Notes: generated by a model from the letters alone, not told the origin. A stretch of DNA of 64,000 nt from Limnohabitans sp. 15K (GCF_002778285.1 NZ_NESM01000001.1:1448501-1512500); one strand, 5' to 3'. Numbered from the stretch's first letter, positions 1 to 9,086 are shown. A program made the numbers and translations.

Positions 1-1
1 C

Positions 2-238
2 TCTGAACGCCAACTGGCTTGGAGCATGAGCTTGTTTGACCAGGCCGAGCGCTATCGCCATTTCGCCGCACGCAACCGAACTGTGCTCAAAAAGAAAGAC
101 GCCGAGCACCGCGCTCTGATGAAAGCCGTGGTGAGGCGCGATGCAGCGACCGCTGCCCAAATGCTGACCGAACACATTGCGGGGACACAAACGAATGTTT
201 TGGCTGCTTTTGCGCTGATGCAAAAAAATCGCACCTAA
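2..238 (+). CDS. GntR-family regulator, C-terminal (FCD) part, cut by window edge
   Basis: The reading frame is open from the window's first bases, so this is the last 78 residues of a longer protein. Its helical pattern, with an EHR motif followed about twenty residues later by TEH, is typical of the last helices of the FCD ligand-binding domain of GntR-family repressors, in which histidines often bind a metal or carboxylate effector. The DNA-binding domain lies outside the window. It stands 28 bases before a catabolic gene string on the same strand, so it may regulate that string. The family call is moderately firm; the effector is unknown. Confidence 0.7.
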   Translation, partial: SERQLAWSMSLFDQAERYRHFAARNRTVLKKKDAEHRALMKAVVRRDAATAAQMLTEHIAGTQTNVLAAFALMQKNRT

Positions 239-266
239 TTTTTTTAACATTCAACCCAAAGACCAC

Positions 267-806
267 ATGCTGAAAGTTAGCAAACCCACCCCTTCTCATT
301 TCGGCATCTATGTTTGGGATGTTGACAAAATGGTGAACTTCTACACCTCGGTTTTTGGCATGGTGGTCAATGACCGAGGGGTAGGCAAAACCTTCAAAGC
401 CCCCTTGGTTTTTTTAAGTTCGACACCCGACCAGCACCATCAGTTGGTCATCGCGGGTGGACGTCCGCCAGAGGCAACCTTCAGCACGGTGATGCAACTG
501 TCCTTTGCTGTGCCGTCCATTCAGTCGCTGCGCGATTTGCGTGACAAAGCCATGGCCTTGGGCGCGACCAAGGTGATGCCCATGAACCACGGCAATGCGC
601 TGTCAGTTTACTTTGCGGATCCAGAAGGCAACACGGTGGAGACCTACATCGACATGCCTTTCTACATTTCACAGCCACACGGTGATCCGCTTGACCTGAG
701 CCTAGACGATGCCACCATCCTGCGCGAAACCGAAGCGATCTGCCGCAGTGACCCCAGCTTCATGCCGATTGACCAATGGCAAGCGCAATTCGTTCAAAAA
801 ATCTAA
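267..806 (+). CDS. VOC-family (extradiol dioxygenase-like) protein
   Basis: A 179-residue protein of the vicinal-oxygen-chelate fold, as in glyoxalases and extradiol ring-cleavage dioxygenases. Plausible metal ligands are His11 in the first strand, His57 or His58 in the QHHQL stretch, and Glu125 in the GNTVETYID strand, which follows the ADPEGN turn common in this superfamily. It is shorter than classical two-module catechol 2,3-dioxygenases. It is the first complete gene of a plus-strand string containing a fumarylacetoacetate hydrolase-family gene 24 bases downstream, a pairing common in meta-cleavage and related pathways. The start has no strong ribosome-binding site. The substrate cannot be assigned. 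Confidence 0.8.
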   Translation: MLKVSKPTPSHFGIYVWDVDKMVNFYTSVFGMVVNDRGVGKTFKAPLVFLSSTPDQHHQLVIAGGRPPEATFSTVMQLSFAVPSIQSLRDLRDKAMALGATKVMPMNHGNALSVYFADPEGNTVETYIDMPFYISQPHGDPLDLSLDDATILRETEAICRSDPSFMPIDQWQAQFVQKI

Positions 807-830
807 ACCCATTTCACCCTAGGAACTTTC

Positions 831-1697
831 ATGAAATTACTCTCCTTCGTTCACCAAGGCCGCGAAACATGGGGCGCCGTGACAGGCCCAGACACCGTGG
901 TGGATCTGGGCCAAGCGATGCCGCAATTCGCTACGCTCACCGACTACATTGCCACCGGTGCTTACCTCCAAGCGCAGCACGATGCAACCCAACAAAAGAC
1001 GTCCATCGCCATGGGCGACATCACCTTCTTGCCGGTCATCCCTAAACCGGAAAAGATCGTGTGTGCTGTTCGCAACTACATGGACCACCACCAAGAGGTT
1101 TTGGCTGCGGGCATGCACCGCGAACTGTCCGAAGAGCCGCCGATTTTTCTGCGCGTTTGGCGCTCACAGGTCGCGCATGGCCAACCCATCATTTGCCCCA
1201 AGGTCTCGGGTTCGCTCGACTGGGAAGGCGAATTGGCCGTGATCATTGGCAAAGAAGGCCGCAATATTTCGGAAGCCGATGCGTTTGACCATGTGGCGGG
1301 CTACTCTTGCTACAACGATGGCAGCATCCGCGAATGGCAATTCCACGCCAAGCAAATTGCTTCGGGCAAAAACTTCGAGTCCACCGGCGGCTTTGGCCCC
1401 TGGATGGTGACGGCTGATGAAATTGCACCCAACCAAGAGCTGAAGCTGATCACACGCTTGAATGGCGAAGTGGTGCAGTCCAGCCACACCGGGCACATGA
1501 TTTTCCCGATCGCCAAGCTGATCAGCTACGCATCGACCATCTTCACCTTGGTGCCCGGCGACGTGATCGCCACCGGCACGCCGGCTGGTGTGGGCTGGAG
1601 CCGCAAGCCGCAATGGTTCATGAAGCCGGGCGATGTGTGTGAAGTGGAAATCGAAGGCATCGGCACTTTGGTCAACCCGATCGTCGCGCAAGTCTGA
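831..1697 (+). CDS. Fumarylacetoacetate hydrolase-family enzyme
   Basis: A 288-residue protein with the FAH C-terminal fold. The core runs from about residue 70 (KPEKIVCAVRNY) to the end. It has the acidic metal-binding pattern SLDWEGELAV, a second Asp in YNDGSIREW, and the family's closing segment PGDVIATGTPAGVG. Relatives hydrolyse, hydrate or decarboxylate 2-oxo acids made by aromatic ring cleavage (for example 2-hydroxyhepta-2,4-diene-1,7-dioate isomerase, acylpyruvase, ureidoglycolate lyase). An AGGA ribosome-binding site precedes the ATG. The next gene begins three bases after its stop, so they are probably cotranscribed. The family is secure; the exact reaction is not. Confidence 0.88.
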   Translation: MKLLSFVHQGRETWGAVTGPDTVVDLGQAMPQFATLTDYIATGAYLQAQHDATQQKTSIAMGDITFLPVIPKPEKIVCAVRNYMDHHQEVLAAGMHRELSEEPPIFLRVWRSQVAHGQPIICPKVSGSLDWEGELAVIIGKEGRNISEADAFDHVAGYSCYNDGSIREWQFHAKQIASGKNFESTGGFGPWMVTADEIAPNQELKLITRLNGEVVQSSHTGHMIFPIAKLISYASTIFTLVPGDVIATGTPAGVGWSRKPQWFMKPGDVCEVEIEGIGTLVNPIVAQV

Positions 1698-1699
1698 AC

Positions 1700-2695
1700 A
1701 TGAAAGCCATCCAAGTCCAGGTGCCCGGCGGGCCCGAGCGCTTGATGCATGTGGATCTGCCCGATCCACAGCCCGGCCCTGGACAGGTGCGCGTGAAAGC
1801 CCGTGCGATTGGTGTGGGTCGACCCGATGTGCTGATTCGCCAAGGCACCTACAAATGGATGCCACCTCTGCCTGCCATACCAGGCGCAGAATTGGCCGGC
1901 GTAGTCGACGCCATCGGTGAAGGCGTGACGCAATGGCGACTGGGTGACCGAGTGCTGGTGAGCGCACGCGAACTGTCACAGCGGGGTGGATGCTACGCCG
2001 AGGCCATCGTGGTGCCACAAGACGCGCCCTACCGATTGCCGCCCGCCGTGGCTTTTGAAGACGCGGTCAGCCTGCCCAACTTGCAACTGGCTTTAGCGCT
2101 CATGCGAGTGGCTGAGCCAAGCCATCGCCCACAGCCAAATGTGCTCATCACGGGTGCCTCTGGCGGCGTGGCCGGCATGCTGGCTCAGGTCGCCCGATAC
2201 CGGGGCTTCGGCACCATCGGGACCAGCCGGACAGCCGACAAAAGCGCTTATGCACTCGGCCATGGCTTTGACCATATGGTCTGCACTGGACAAGACGATC
2301 TGAAGACCCGAATTCAAACCCTCACGCAAGGCCGTGGTGTGGACTTTGTGTTCGATCACCTGGGTGGGCAAAGCTTGGTCGATGGCTTGCACAGCTTGGC
2401 GCCACTGGGTACCTTGGTGTCTTACAACATCGTTCAAGGCATGCCCACTGAAGACGTATTTCAAGTACTTCGTAACTTTCTGGGCAAGAGCCTGGCCGTG
2501 CGGTGTTTTTCGATGCACACCTTCGATGAAGACCCAAAGGCGCGGCGTGCACTGATGCACGAGGCCATCGAATTGATGGCTCAAGGGCATGTCAAGGCAC
2601 CTGTTCACCAGATATTCAAACTCAGCGAAGTCCGCCAAACCCATGCCTTGCTCGATCAAGGCAGCGTCAGCGGCAAGTTGGTGATGCAACCGTGA
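1700..2695 (+). CDS. Zinc-type alcohol dehydrogenase-like NADPH:quinone oxidoreductase
   Basis: A 331-residue medium-chain dehydrogenase/reductase of the quinone oxidoreductase subgroup. The N-terminal GroES-like domain includes GAELAGVVDAIGEGV. The Rossmann domain carries the glycine motif GASGGVAGML at about residue 152, usual for zinc-free QOR-type enzymes, which reduce enones or quinones with NADPH. The cysteine and histidine ligands of zinc alcohol dehydrogenases are absent. It starts three bases after the FAH-family stop, inside the same catabolic string, so reduction of an unsaturated pathway intermediate is plausible. The substrate is unknown. Confidence 0.85.
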   Translation: MKAIQVQVPGGPERLMHVDLPDPQPGPGQVRVKARAIGVGRPDVLIRQGTYKWMPPLPAIPGAELAGVVDAIGEGVTQWRLGDRVLVSARELSQRGGCYAEAIVVPQDAPYRLPPAVAFEDAVSLPNLQLALALMRVAEPSHRPQPNVLITGASGGVAGMLAQVARYRGFGTIGTSRTADKSAYALGHGFDHMVCTGQDDLKTRIQTLTQGRGVDFVFDHLGGQSLVDGLHSLAPLGTLVSYNIVQGMPTEDVFQVLRNFLGKSLAVRCFSMHTFDEDPKARRALMHEAIELMAQGHVKAPVHQIFKLSEVRQTHALLDQGSVSGKLVMQP

Positions 2696-2760
2696 AGTTC
2701 GTGCATGCAAGCGTCCGAAGAAGGTGCTGCATGCTTTGTTCATTTTTGAGGAGACAAACA

Positions 2761-3728
2761 TGCTTCGTCGACATTTAGTCATCGCTTTGAGTGCTGGGTC
2801 ATTGGCCTTGCCCATGACAGTTCTGGCTCAAACCTATCCAGAACGCCCCATCAAAATTCTGCAGGGCTTTGCACCTGGTGGCAATGCCGATGCCATCGCC
2901 AGATCGGTCAGTCAGGAAATGATCAAGGGCTTGGGCCAGTCCATGGTGGTCGAGGCGCAAGCCGGGGCAGGTGGCACGATTGCGGCGACCACTGTGTCCA
3001 AAGCCAAGCCCGATGGCTACACCTTGCTCTTGGCAACGGGTGGACACGCGGTAGCTGGGGCGCTTTACAACAACCTGGCCTACCGCACTGTGCAAGACTT
3101 CGAGATGGTCAGCACCATCACGTATTTCCCATTCTTGATCGTGGTGCCGACCAACAGCAAGTTCGCCAATTTGTCGGCTTTGTTGGCCACGGCCAAAGCG
3201 AACCCCGAGCAAATCACTTACGGCACAGCAGGCATTGGCTCCACCCACCATTTGGCGGGCGAACTGCTCGCCAGCATGTCCAAAACGCAATTGCTGCATG
3301 TGCCCTACAAAGGCGATTCGGGCTCTCTCACGGCTTTGCTGGCAGGTGACATCCCGATGATCATTGCGCCACCCACTGCGGTGATGGCCAACATCAAAGC
3401 TGGAAAATTGCGCGCCATCGCAACCACAGGGCCACAGCGCTGGCCGGGCCTCCCCGAGGTGCCCACTGTGGCTGAGCAAGGCGTGGCCGCTTATGACGTA
3501 CGCTCGTGGGCTGGCCTGATGGCGCCCGCAGGCACACCCCGACCTGTGATCGACCGCCTCAATGCCGAACTGCAAAAAGCCCTGCTGGTGCCCGGCGTGA
3601 AAACGCGCCTGGAAGACATGGGCGGCGAGGTGAGAGGGAGCACCCCTGAAGACATGAAAACCATGGTGGCCGGTCAGACCCAAAAGTGGATTCAGATCGT
3701 CAACGAAGCCAAAATTCCCAAGCAATAA
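2761..3728 (+). CDS. Bug-family tripartite tricarboxylate transporter receptor (copy 1)
   Basis: A periplasmic solute-binding protein of the TctC/Bug family, 322 residues, with an N-terminal signal peptide ending near AQTYPERPI. The family hallmarks are FAPGGNADAIAR, the KAKPDGYTLL segment, YGTAGIGSTHH and LHVPYKGDSG. Such receptors bind carboxylates or aromatic acids in the periplasm. The start at 2761 is chosen because GAGGAG lies about eight bases upstream; an in-frame start 37 bases earlier would add a non-signal extension. No TctA or TctB permease gene is in the window, so it must work with a permease encoded elsewhere or act only as a sensor. Confidence 0.9.
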
Positions 3729-3752
3729 ACCCATCTGAAACAAGGATCCCGC

Positions 3753-4331
3753 ATGTCATTGATTGAAATTCGCAAACGCAGCCTGACGATCGAAACCACC
3801 TACCACGAAGGGGGGCCGGTGACGGACACCCCCCTGAAGCTTGCTGCGGCATGCGCAGTGATCAAAAATCCTTACGCTGGGCGTTACGAGCCTGATCTGA
3901 TGCCCTTCATGGCGGAGTTGCGGTCCTTGGGCACACTGCTAGCGCAGGAGTTGGTGGACACGCTGGGCAAAGACCAAATCGAGGTGTACAGCAAGGCAGC
4001 CATCGTGGGCGTCAACGGCGAAATGGAACACGGCGCAGTGTGGCACGAAGCGGGCGGTTGGGCCATGCGCACAGTTCTGGGCGAGCCCAAAGCCATGGTG
4101 CCTGCCAGCAAGGCGGTGGCGCACACCGGTTATCGCCTGATGGTGCCGGTGCATTACATCCATGCCAGTTATGTGCGCAGCCACTTCAACAGCATGGAAG
4201 TGGGCATCCAGGACGCCCCTCGACCCAATGAAATCCTGTTTGCCCTGGTCATGGGCACAGGGGCCCGTGTCCACTCTCGGTTGGGCGGATTGACCAAGGA
4301 CAAGGTTTCGGTCCACGACGGGCAACGCTGA
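3753..4331 (+). CDS. DUF1185 'amino acid synthesis' family protein
   Basis: A 192-residue cytoplasmic protein recognised as the family annotated 'amino acid synthesis' (DUF1185). Typical segments are ACAVIKNPYAGRYEPDL near residue 32, the EVYSKAAIVGVNGEMEHGA block, and the C-terminal FALVMGTGARVHSRLGG. The family lacks a well-established biochemical role and often sits in catabolic operons with solute receptors, as here, where it follows a Bug receptor by 24 bases behind an AAGGA ribosome-binding site. No catalytic residues can be assigned from sequence. The product name should not be taken as evidence for amino-acid biosynthesis. Confidence 0.8.
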   Translation: MSLIEIRKRSLTIETTYHEGGPVTDTPLKLAAACAVIKNPYAGRYEPDLMPFMAELRSLGTLLAQELVDTLGKDQIEVYSKAAIVGVNGEMEHGAVWHEAGGWAMRTVLGEPKAMVPASKAVAHTGYRLMVPVHYIHASYVRSHFNSMEVGIQDAPRPNEILFALVMGTGARVHSRLGGLTKDKVSVHDGQR

Positions 4332-4416
4332 TCGCCTCAAAACAGGTCACTTCAGAGACTGATAGGGCAGAGGTTTCATCACAAGATGATTCCTTTGCTT
4401 TTTTTCATTTCAGACC

Positions 4417-5394
4417 ATGGCCACAGCCACACAACCCACCCTCAGCCCCGAGCAAGACAGCTATTTGCGTGAGCGCTCGGACTGGATGGGCGCTTATCTG
4501 GTGCTGCACGCTTGGGGTGTGATTGCACTGGCCATGGCGTTTTTCATCGCTTGGCCCAACCCCTTGAGCTTTGTCGTGGCCGTGGTCATCATTGGCGGGC
4601 GGCAGTTGGGGCTGGCCATCTTGATGCACGACGCTGCCCACCGTGCCTTGTTCAAAAACACCCGGCTCAACGACACGCTGGGGGCTTTTTTGTGCGGCTG
4701 GCCAGTGGGCGCAAGCCTCGCCTTGTACCGCCCTTATCACCTGAGCCACCACCGGCACACACAGCAAAAAGAAGACCCCGACCTGATTTTGTCGGCGCCT
4801 TTTCCGATCAGCAAGGGGAGCTTTTGGCGCAAGATGCGGCGCGACATTCTGGGCATCACCGGCTACCAACGTCGCATGGAATTTTTCCGCATGGAGATGG
4901 GCCAAGACCCCAGCCCTTGGCAACGTTGGAAAAATCTGTTCGCCGCGGAAAAATATTTCGCTCTGAGTAACTTGGCCATCTTTGCCATCACCACTGCAAC
5001 GGGCGTTTGGTGGGCTTACTTTGCGCTGTGGTTGTTGCCTCTATTGACTTGGTACCAAGTCATCAGCCGTGTCCGCAACATCGCCGAGCATGCGGTGGTA
5101 GGCGACAACGATGACCGCTTGCGCAACACGCGCACGACACTGACGAATTGGGGCATGCGCATGGTGTTGGCACCTTACTGGGTCAACTACCACCTAGAGC
5201 ACCACTTGTTTGTGTTCACACCCTGCTGGAAGCTGCCTGCCGCGCACCGCTTGCTGATGGCGCAAGGTTTCAGGCCACGCATGGAGCTGGCAGACGGCTA
5301 CCTGCAGGTGCTGCGCAAAGCGGTCTCCAAACCGCACGATGACAGCCACCACGGCACACCCAAAGGGCAACGCAAAAGCGCTGCACTCATCTGA
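4417..5394 (+). CDS. Membrane fatty-acid desaturase/hydroxylase-type di-iron protein
   Basis: A 325-residue integral membrane protein of the fatty-acid desaturase superfamily. The three histidine clusters that bind the di-iron centre are present: HDAAH at residues 71-75, HLSHHRH at 108-114 and HLEHH at 259-263, with an extra NIAEH near 221. Hydrophobic segments lie near residues 27-70, 183-215 and around 250. Such enzymes insert oxygen into, or desaturate, lipids and other hydrophobic molecules using electrons from a ferredoxin or rubredoxin; none is encoded nearby. The position between a DUF1185 gene and an SDR suggests a catabolic rather than lipid-synthetic role, but that is inference. Confidence 0.85.
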   Translation: MATATQPTLSPEQDSYLRERSDWMGAYLVLHAWGVIALAMAFFIAWPNPLSFVVAVVIIGGRQLGLAILMHDAAHRALFKNTRLNDTLGAFLCGWPVGASLALYRPYHLSHHRHTQQKEDPDLILSAPFPISKGSFWRKMRRDILGITGYQRRMEFFRMEMGQDPSPWQRWKNLFAAEKYFALSNLAIFAITTATGVWWAYFALWLLPLLTWYQVISRVRNIAEHAVVGDNDDRLRNTRTTLTNWGMRMVLAPYWVNYHLEHHLFVFTPCWKLPAAHRLLMAQGFRPRMELADGYLQVLRKAVSKPHDDSHHGTPKGQRKSAALI

Positions 5395-5416
5395 ATCAAC
5401 CACACAAGGACTGAAC

Positions 5417-6199
5417 ATGGCCAACCGCCTGAGCCAACAAGCGGCCATCATCACCGGCGCCAGCCGTGGCATTGGCCGCGCCATCGCCGAAGCTTATGCA
5501 GCCGAGGGCGCCAGCCTGTGCCTGATCGCCACCGATGAGGCTCGCCTCAAAGAGGTCAAGGATGCACTGGGCCTGCCCGAGGACCGCGTCATGACCGTGG
5601 GCCTGAATGTGACCGACCGGGACGCTTGTTTTGCCGCCGTGTCAGCGGCAGAAAAACGCTTCGGGCGTGTGGACGTGCTGGTCAACAACGCCGGGGTCTA
5701 CCGGGCCAAGCCTTTCATGGAATACGTCCCACAGGACTTTCAGGACATGCTTGATGTCAACCTGTTTGGCGTGCTGCACTTCACACAAGCGTGCCTGCCG
5801 GGCATGCAACAACGCCAGCACGGCCGCATCATCAACATGGCGTCCACCGCAGGCAAATGGGGCTCGCGCAACCAAAGCGCCTACAACGTGAGCAAACATG
5901 CGGTGGTGGGCCTCACGCGCTGCGTAGCACTGGAAGCCAGCCCGTACAAGGTGACCGTGAACGCAATCTGCCCTGGCTTCATCCAGACCGACATGGTCGA
6001 AGAACTCAAGGCGCAGGTGGCGCAGAGTACAGGCATGAGCGGCGACGACATGGTCAAGGCGGCGCTGACCAGAGTGCCCTTGGGACGGGTATTAAACCCT
6101 TCGGAAATTGCGGGCTTAGCCGTTTACTTGGGCTCATCCGAATCGAGCGGTATGACCGGCCAGAGTATCCACGTCGACGGCGGCATGGTGCTCAGCTGA
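5417..6199 (+). CDS. Short-chain dehydrogenase/reductase
   Basis: A 260-residue classical SDR. The NAD(P)-binding motif TGASRGIG is at residues 13-20, NNAG follows the RVDVLV strand, the catalytic Ser is in the MAST turn and the active-site pair is in YNVSK. The C-terminal VPLGRVLNPSEIAGLAVYLGS and DGG motifs are standard. The start at 5417 gives the normal N-terminus (MANRLSQQAAIITGAS); a longer in-frame version would overlap the desaturase gene. Similar enzymes are annotated as 3-hydroxybutyrate or 3-oxoacyl-ACP dehydrogenases. As last gene of the catabolic string it probably oxidises an alcohol made by an upstream enzyme. Confidence 0.88.
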   Translation: MANRLSQQAAIITGASRGIGRAIAEAYAAEGASLCLIATDEARLKEVKDALGLPEDRVMTVGLNVTDRDACFAAVSAAEKRFGRVDVLVNNAGVYRAKPFMEYVPQDFQDMLDVNLFGVLHFTQACLPGMQQRQHGRIINMASTAGKWGSRNQSAYNVSKHAVVGLTRCVALEASPYKVTVNAICPGFIQTDMVEELKAQVAQSTGMSGDDMVKAALTRVPLGRVLNPSEIAGLAVYLGSSESSGMTGQSIHVDGGMVLS

Positions 6200-6333
6200 G
6201 CGCAGCGAATCGGTTAGGCGACTTCCATCGTCACGCAAGAGACATGACATCGGGATAACCATGTATCCGCAGTTCATCTTTTAAACAAAGAATAGCAAGG
6301 TAATTTTCTTTTTTTGTCCTGGTACAAAATTCA

Positions 6334-7110
6334 ATGGCTGACGAAATCATTCTGGAAACCCGGGGTCTCATCAAAGAGTTCAAGGGTTTTGTTGCCGTCA
6401 ACGGTGTGGACCTTCGCGTCAAGCGAGGACAAATTCACGCTCTGATCGGGCCCAACGGCGCGGGCAAAACCACGGTCTTCAACCTGTTGACCAAATTTCT
6501 GATCCCCACACAGGGACAGATCATGTTCAATGGCCAAGACATCACCGCAGAAAAGCCCTCGCAAGTGGCCAGAAGGGGCATTGTTCGGTCCTTCCAGATT
6601 TCGGCGACCTTTCCCAATTTGACCGTCATGGAAAACGTGCGCATTGGTCTGCAGCGTGCCACGGGGACCTCCATGCACTTTTGGCGCTCCGAGCGCAGTT
6701 TGAACCAACTCAACGACAAGGCAATGTCATTGCTCGACCAGGTCGATCTGGGCAACATGGCCGACCTGACGGCGGTGGAATTGCCCTACGGCCGCAAGCG
6801 CGCCCTGGAGATCGCCACCACGCTGGCGATGGACCCTGAGCTGATGCTGCTGGACGAGCCCACACAAGGCATGGGCCACGAAGACGTGGACCGCGTGACG
6901 CAACTGATCAAAAAAGTCGGTGCCAACCGCACCATTTTGATGGTGGAGCACAACATGAATGTGGTGTCCAAAATTGCAGACACCATCAGTGTCTTGCAAC
7001 GTGGACAAGTGATTGCAGAAGGACCTTACGCCGTGGTCTCACAAAACCCTCAAGTGCTTGAAGCCTACATGGGCACCGCCGACAACCAACTGGAGGGCGC
7101 CCATGGCTGA
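6334..7110 (+). CDS. livG: Branched-chain amino acid-type ABC transporter ATPase (LivG-like)
   Basis: A 258-residue ATP-binding subunit of a HAAT-family importer. Walker A is GPNGAGKTT near residue 39, the Q-loop region follows SFQISATFPNLTVMENV, Walker B is LMLLDEPTQGM and the switch His is in MVEHNM. The signature region is degenerate (VELPYGRKRALEIA), as in LivG proteins. Its last eight bases overlap the second ATPase. The 134-base gap upstream from the SDR suggests its own promoter, although no convincing -35/-10 pair or Shine-Dalgarno was found. The cargo may be an aromatic or branched carboxylate rather than leucine, given the catabolic neighbour; this is inference. Confidence 0.9.
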   Translation: MADEIILETRGLIKEFKGFVAVNGVDLRVKRGQIHALIGPNGAGKTTVFNLLTKFLIPTQGQIMFNGQDITAEKPSQVARRGIVRSFQISATFPNLTVMENVRIGLQRATGTSMHFWRSERSLNQLNDKAMSLLDQVDLGNMADLTAVELPYGRKRALEIATTLAMDPELMLLDEPTQGMGHEDVDRVTQLIKKVGANRTILMVEHNMNVVSKIADTISVLQRGQVIAEGPYAVVSQNPQVLEAYMGTADNQLEGAHG

Positions 7111-7813
7111 GTCCAAAGAATTCCTGCGCATCAGCAACCTCCAGTCTTGGTATGGCGAATCGCACATCCTGCACGGGGTGGACATGACCGTCAACCAAGG
7201 CGAAGTGGTCACACTGCTGGGACGCAACGGTGCCGGGCGCACCACCACCGTCAAATCCATACTGGGTCTGGTGGGCCGACGCACCGGCTCCATCACCATC
7301 AATGGCCAAGAAACAGTGAACTGGGCACCTCACCAGATCGCCAAACTCGGCCTGGGTTATTGCCCTGAAGAGCGCGGTATTTTCTCGGCATTGACCTGCG
7401 AAGAAAACCTGATGCTGCCGCCCGTGATTGCCCCCAACGGCATGTCGGTCGAAGAAATTTACGACATGTTCCCCAACCTGCTGGAGCGCCGCAACAGCCC
7501 CGGCACACGGCTGTCAGGCGGCGAGCAGCAAATGCTGGCGGTCGGCCGAATTCTGCGCACAGGTGCACGGTTCTTGCTGCTCGACGAAATTTCCGAGGGC
7601 CTGGCCCCTGTGATCGTGCAGACGCTGGCGCGCATGATCACGGCCCTGAAAGCCAAGGGCTTCACGATCATCATGGTGGAGCAGAACTTCCGGTTTGCCG
7701 CGCCCTTGGCGGACCGGTTTTATGTGATGGAACATGGTCAGATGGTGGAAACCTTCAGCTCGCAAGAGCTGTCCTCCAAGATGGGCATGTTGAACGAGTA
7801 CCTGGGCGTCTGA
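7103..7813 (+). CDS. livF: Branched-chain amino acid-type ABC transporter ATPase (LivF-like) with Arg in Walker A
   Basis: A 236-residue second ATPase of the importer. The start at 7103 overlaps livG by eight bases and gives the usual N-terminus (MAESKEFLRISNLQSWYGES). The C-motif LSGGEQQM, Walker B FLLLDEISEGL and switch His region (IMVEQN, Gln instead of His) are seen. Walker A reads GRNGAGRTT: the lysine that contacts the ATP phosphates is replaced by Arg (CGC codon at about 7238-7240). I recall LivF-type proteins of related bacteria with this substitution, so it may be tolerated because LivG keeps a normal site. Translational coupling with livG is likely. Confidence 0.9.
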   Translation: MAESKEFLRISNLQSWYGESHILHGVDMTVNQGEVVTLLGRNGAGRTTTVKSILGLVGRRTGSITINGQETVNWAPHQIAKLGLGYCPEERGIFSALTCEENLMLPPVIAPNGMSVEEIYDMFPNLLERRNSPGTRLSGGEQQMLAVGRILRTGARFLLLDEISEGLAPVIVQTLARMITALKAKGFTIIMVEQNFRFAAPLADRFYVMEHGQMVETFSSQELSSKMGMLNEYLGV

Positions 7814-7838
7814 TTTTTTTCTAACTGGAGACAACACG

Positions 7839-9053
7839 ATGAAACGCAAACTTCTTTCCCTCGCTGCCATGGCCGCCTGCGCCTTTGCTGGTGGTGCACA
7901 AGCCCAGATCTCTGACGGCATCGTCAAGATCGGCGTGCTCAACGACATGTCAGGCCTGTACTCCGACATCACCGGTCCCGGCTCGGTGACAGCCGCCAAG
8001 ATGGCTGTCGAGGACTACATCAAAGCCACCAAGAGCACGCTCAAAGTGGAAATCGTCAGTGCTGACCACCAGAACAAACCCGATGTGGGCTCCAACGTGG
8101 CGCGCCAGTGGTACGACACCGACAAGGTCGACATGATCGCTGACGTGCCCACATCGTCCGTGGGTTTGGCCATTGCCAAACTGTCTGCCGACAAGGGCAA
8201 GCTGCACGTCAACTCCGGTTCGGCCACAGCCGACCTGACTGGCAAGGCCTGCAACGCCAACACCATCCACTGGGCTTATGACACCTGGATGCTGGCCAAT
8301 GGCACAGGCAAAGCCATTGTGAAAAGCGGTGGTGACACCTGGTTCTTCTTGACCGCTGACTACGCTTTCGGCCAAGCCCTGGAGCGCGACACCGAAGCTG
8401 TGGTGGTGAAAAACGGCGGAAAGGTGGTCGGTAAGGTGCGCACGCCCTTCCCAACACAAGACTTCTCTTCTTTCTTGCTGCAAGCGCAAGCTTCCAAAGC
8501 CAAGATCATTGGTCTGGCCAACGCAGGCGGTGACACCACCAACTCGATCAAGCAAGCCGCCGAATTCGGCATCACCAAAGGTGGCCAGAACCTGGCAGGC
8601 ATGTTGGTGTTCCTGCCCGACGTGCACTCGCTGGGTCTGAACATCGCGCAAGGTTTGAAGTTGACCGAAACCTTCTATTGGGACCTGAACGACAACACCC
8701 GCGCTTTCACCAAGCGTTTTGCAGCAGCTCAGGGCGGCAAGCACCCATCCATGGTGCAAGCGGGCGTTTACTCCAGCGTGATCCACTACCTGAAGGCCGT
8801 GGACGCAGCCAAAACCGATGACGGCACCAAAGTCGCCGCCAAAATGAAAGAGCTGCCCACAGACGATCCTTTGTTTGGCAAAGGCACCGTGCGCGCTGAT
8901 GGTCGCAAGATCCACCCAGCCTATCTGTTCGAAGTCAAAAAGCCTGCCGAGTCCAAGGGCCCATACGACTACTACAAGCTGGTGGCTACCATCCCAGCCA
9001 ACGAGGCATTCCGCCCATTGGCTGAGAGCGATTGCCCATTGGTCAAGAAGTAA
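7839..9053 (+). CDS. Periplasmic receptor of the Liv-type ABC importer
   Basis: A 404-residue type I periplasmic binding protein with a signal peptide cleaved around GAQAQISDG. The start of the mature protein, IVKIGVLNDMSGLYSD, is the standard opening of the Leu/Ile/Val receptor family, and KIIGLANAGGDTTNSIKQAAEFG is the hinge region of the same fold. It follows the LivF gene by 25 bases with a GGAG ribosome-binding site. It is longer than E. coli LivJ/LivK and resembles the receptors for aromatic acids, amides or other carboxylates common in Burkholderiales. The ligand cannot be predicted from the sequence. Confidence 0.9.
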   Translation: MKRKLLSLAAMAACAFAGGAQAQISDGIVKIGVLNDMSGLYSDITGPGSVTAAKMAVEDYIKATKSTLKVEIVSADHQNKPDVGSNVARQWYDTDKVDMIADVPTSSVGLAIAKLSADKGKLHVNSGSATADLTGKACNANTIHWAYDTWMLANGTGKAIVKSGGDTWFFLTADYAFGQALERDTEAVVVKNGGKVVGKVRTPFPTQDFSSFLLQAQASKAKIIGLANAGGDTTNSIKQAAEFGITKGGQNLAGMLVFLPDVHSLGLNIAQGLKLTETFYWDLNDNTRAFTKRFAAAQGGKHPSMVQAGVYSSVIHYLKAVDAAKTDDGTKVAAKMKELPTDDPLFGKGTVRADGRKIHPAYLFEVKKPAESKGPYDYYKLVATIPANEAFRPLAESDCPLVKK

Positions 9054-9086
9054 TCACACCCCTTTGTTCAAGCAAGTCGAATCATC

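Noticed and set aside
1164..2018. A 284-codon minus-strand frame opposite the FAH-family and quinone oxidoreductase genes
   Set aside because: It spans two well-supported plus-strand genes and encodes an Arg/His-rich sequence without recognisable domains.
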